From positions 14,564 through 21,771 of the forward strand of contig DJRM01000091.1 of assembly GCA_002440085.1 (NCBI GenBank): DNA of 7,208 bases. Direction: 5' to 3'. The notes under the pieces are model-generated. The model searched no databases. It was not told the origin of the DNA and was given only the letters and a program-made list of their open reading frames with translations. Both the position numbers and the translations under genes were made by a program. Source of the DNA: Bacteroidales bacterium UBA6360. Its GTDB lineage: Bacteria; Bacteroidota; Bacteroidia; Bacteroidales; UBA932. The stretch's first letter is position 1. Each line of letters opens with the position of its first letter. This document shows, one piece after another, positions 5,402-7,208 of this stretch.

Positions 5402-6529
5402 ATGAGTAAAAAACAGCTGACATTTATCGACCTATTTGCAGGCATAGGAGGATTTCATTATGCCTTTGATTCAATAGGCGGGAAGTGTGTGTTTGCAAGT
5501 GAATGGGACAAGAATGCGAGAATAACATACGAAGAGAACTTTAAACAGACATCTCCGGAACTTTTTGAGAAAGACACAAATGGGCAATACAAATATTTCA
5601 ATGGAGACATCAATGAGGTAGATTACAATGAGATACCGAATTTCGATGTACTATGCGCCGGATTCCCATGCCAGCCATTTTCAATTGCCGGACTTCGTAA
5701 AGGATTTGAGGACACGAGAGGGACACTGTTTTTTAATATCGCCAGCATAGTCAACTCAAAAACAGAATGCGGACATAAGCCCAAAGTTTTGCTGTTAGAA
5801 AACGTAAAAGGCTTGAAAAATCATCAACATGGACAAACTTTCGATACATTGATGAGAGTCTTGAAAGAAGATTTGGGATATGAAGTCCGAACAGCAGTAT
5901 TGAATGCCAAGTTTTTCGGCGTACCGCAAAATAGAGAGCGTCTGTTTTTTGTATGCTGGGACAAGGAACAAATCCCCGTTGATGATTTTGTCTTTCCGCT
6001 TGGTCTGAAAAGAGACTTGTCTCCAATCTACAAAGAAGAAGACGTCGCGTCCTGCATCGAAACACGTGTGGAAGATATTTTTGAACCCGAGGAATCCATT
6101 CCAGACAAATTCACAATCAGCGACAGGATGTGGGAAGGACATAAAGCCAGAAAAGAACGGAACAGACTTAATGGGAAGGGGTTTGGCTATTCGCTGTTCA
6201 AAGGAGACAGCATATATTGCAGCACAATCTCCGCAAGGTATTGGAAAGACGGCAGCGAAATTCTCATAGACCAGTCTAATGTAGATAAAAATCCGAGAAA
6301 ACTGACACCCGTCGAAGCTGGGAGACTGCAAGGATACCGGATATTGGGCGAAGGATGGGAGAAACCGGAAGCCGCGAATAATCAGAATAATAACAGCAAG
6401 CTGCCTGAAATGAAAATAGTTGTCTCTGACAAAGAAGCATATCACCAATTCGGCAACAGTGTTGCCGTTCCGGTCGTCAGGACATTGGCATACGAAATCA
6501 ATAACCAACTGTTAAAACATGTTAAGTAA
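5402..6529 (+). CDS. DNA (cytosine-5-)-methyltransferase
   Basis: A complete 375-residue C5-cytosine methyltransferase, which transfers a methyl group from SAM to C5 of cytosine in a specific DNA target. All main motifs are in order: motif I 'FIDLFAGIGGF' (8-18, SAM binding); motif II around E34 ('ASEWD'); motif IV 'GFPCQPFS' (87-94) with catalytic Cys90; motif VI ENV (133-135); motif VIII QNRER (176-180); motif IX 'RKLTPVEAGRLQGY' (299-312); motif X 'QFGNSVAVPVV' (349-359). The target-recognition region is about residues 185-298; its specificity cannot be read. The ATG at 5402 places motif I at residue 8, as expected; the frame is open back to 5180 but that part is not methyltransferase-like. 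The leader is AT-rich without a clear Shine-Dalgarno. The McrB-like gene overlaps its end by 11 bases, so this is a restriction-system methyltransferase rather than an orphan. GC is lower than in the genes to the left. Confidence 0.96.
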   Translation: MSKKQLTFIDLFAGIGGFHYAFDSIGGKCVFASEWDKNARITYEENFKQTSPELFEKDTNGQYKYFNGDINEVDYNEIPNFDVLCAGFPCQPFSIAGLRKGFEDTRGTLFFNIASIVNSKTECGHKPKVLLLENVKGLKNHQHGQTFDTLMRVLKEDLGYEVRTAVLNAKFFGVPQNRERLFFVCWDKEQIPVDDFVFPLGLKRDLSPIYKEEDVASCIETRVEDIFEPEESIPDKFTISDRMWEGHKARKERNRLNGKGFGYSLFKGDSIYCSTISARYWKDGSEILIDQSNVDKNPRKLTPVEAGRLQGYRILGEGWEKPEAANNQNNNSKLPEMKIVVSDKEAYHQFGNSVAVPVVRTLAYEINNQLLKHVK

Positions 6530-7208
6530 CCTCAACGAGTTAGTTCAGCCCATAGCTGAACAAATACGAAGATTCGACTCTTTGGATTGTGAATTGCCCA
6601 GTGCATTCAAGAACTCTGTTACCAAAATAGGAAACAACCGCATAGACTATGGGAGAAACAGCGCATGTGCAACAAACACTGATGGACAAAGAATATTCAT
6701 CAGTAATTCATTGTTCTTCATTGCGGCAATATTATCCCCTCTATATGATCCATTCACTGAATATAGGAACTTACTATGGAAAATTGTCCCCAAAGAGCTT
6801 CTGAAAACAAAAGACAGAGAGGCAATACGAACCTCTATAGAAGACTCGGACGAGTTGGATGAGGCCGAGAAGAATCTTTTGATCAAATTTGCAACAGAAC
6901 CACAATGGTGGAATGGAGGAAGATATAATGACGGAAAATCGCTTGACCGTGGCGACTGCTTAAATTCTGCAATTTTAGCAATCGCCAACGTCGTTAATGT
7001 CGCGCAAGGCTATATCGCTGATTTATGGGAATTTCTCGGAAAGAATCCAAAGTATGCGGCCCTATTGAATGTAGCGAAAGGAAAGTATGAGGCAGCTACA
7101 AACACCACCCCGCTCCAGACAATCTATTTCGGGTCTCCGGGAACGGGAAAGTCGCACAAGGTAAAGACCGATGTGCTGAAGGAAGTGCCTGAAGAGCAGA
7201 TTTTCCGG
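6519..7208 (+). CDS. AAA-family ATPase, McrB-like, 5' part only (runs off right edge)
   Basis: The ATG at 6519 lies inside the last codons of the methyltransferase and opens a frame that runs to the window edge, giving 230 residues so far. Residues 1-190 form an N-terminal region without a domain I can name; it includes 'FISNSLFFIAAILSPLYDPF' (60-79) and 'RGDCLNSAILAIANVVN' (144-160). 'TPLQTIYFGSPGTGKS' then gives a Walker A motif GSPGTGKS (205-212) in the context typical of McrB-type AAA+ NTPases ('l..ilYGpPGTGKT'). McrB-like subunits power restriction complexes and need a nuclease partner (McrC or a LlaJI-family protein), expected next downstream but outside the window. The 11-base overlap with the methyltransferase suggests translational coupling. 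Walker B and the McrB signature motif are not yet reached, so the subfamily rests on the Walker A context and the neighbour. Confidence 0.82.
   Translation, partial: MLSNLNELVQPIAEQIRRFDSLDCELPSAFKNSVTKIGNNRIDYGRNSACATNTDGQRIFISNSLFFIAAILSPLYDPFTEYRNLLWKIVPKELLKTKDREAIRTSIEDSDELDEAEKNLLIKFATEPQWWNGGRYNDGKSLDRGDCLNSAILAIANVVNVAQGYIADLWEFLGKNPKYAALLNVAKGKYEAATNTTPLQTIYFGSPGTGKSHKVKTDVLKEVPEEQIFR

Noticed and set aside
5795..6508. 237-codon open frame on the minus strand
   Set aside because: Antisense to the methyltransferase motifs VI-X; rich in Phe, Cys and Ile as expected from reading a coding strand backwards.
6647..6988. 113-codon open frame on the minus strand
   Set aside because: Antisense to the N-terminal part of the McrB-like gene, which has an uninterrupted frame from 6519 to the window edge and ends in a Walker A motif.
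1..7208. tRNA or rRNA genes, CRISPR arrays, insertion sequences, attachment sites
   Set aside because: I saw no cloverleaf-like sequence, no regularly spaced repeats, no transposase or integrase motifs and no direct repeats framing the defence genes.

Overview
The window looks like a chromosomal segment from an anaerobic gut-type member of the order Bacteroidales (phylum Bacteroidota). The evidence is the Bacteroidota promoter signature (a -33 TTTG and a -7 TAnnTTTG box) upstream of several genes, weak or absent Shine-Dalgarno sites, and a gene set (DUF4250, a small FHQKW/QRDDIEYA protein, SprT-like, GreA, Nudix) that I recognise from that order. The Muribaculaceae are a guess at family level.

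Layout. Positions 1-5175 are all on the minus strand. Reading in the direction of transcription from 5175 down, they encode: a ~990-residue PLD nuclease / SF2 helicase / DUF3427 protein (5175-2203); a Nudix NTP pyrophosphohydrolase (2084-1698) followed 23 bases later by a GreA-type elongation factor (1674-1204), probably one transcript; an SprT-like zinc metallopeptidase with its own strong promoter (1127-447); and a two-gene unit of a conserved hypothetical protein (409-92) and the start of a DUF4250 protein (80 to beyond the left edge). From 5402 rightwards the plus strand encodes a complete C5-cytosine DNA methyltransferase (5402-6529). An AAA/McrB-like ATPase overlaps it by 11 bases and runs off the right edge (6519-7208).

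How it fits together. The left half is ordinary housekeeping (nucleotide-pool cleaning, transcript cleavage, metallopeptidase). The right half is accessory DNA that looks like a restriction or defence locus. A methyltransferase translationally coupled to a McrB-like ATPase has the architecture of LlaJI/BsuMI-type NTP-dependent restriction systems, whose nuclease gene would lie just past the window. It stands back to back with a single-chain PLD-helicase, and PLD plus SF2 helicase plus C5-methyltransferase is the toolkit of NgoAVII/CglI-type restriction. Whether these are one composite system or two adjacent ones cannot be settled here, and it is the most interesting question in the window. The ~226-base divergent region between them carries a perfect 7-bp dyad that could be an operator. 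By hand counts GC falls from about 50-58% on the left to about 35-42% in the methyltransferase/McrB part, consistent with horizontal acquisition.
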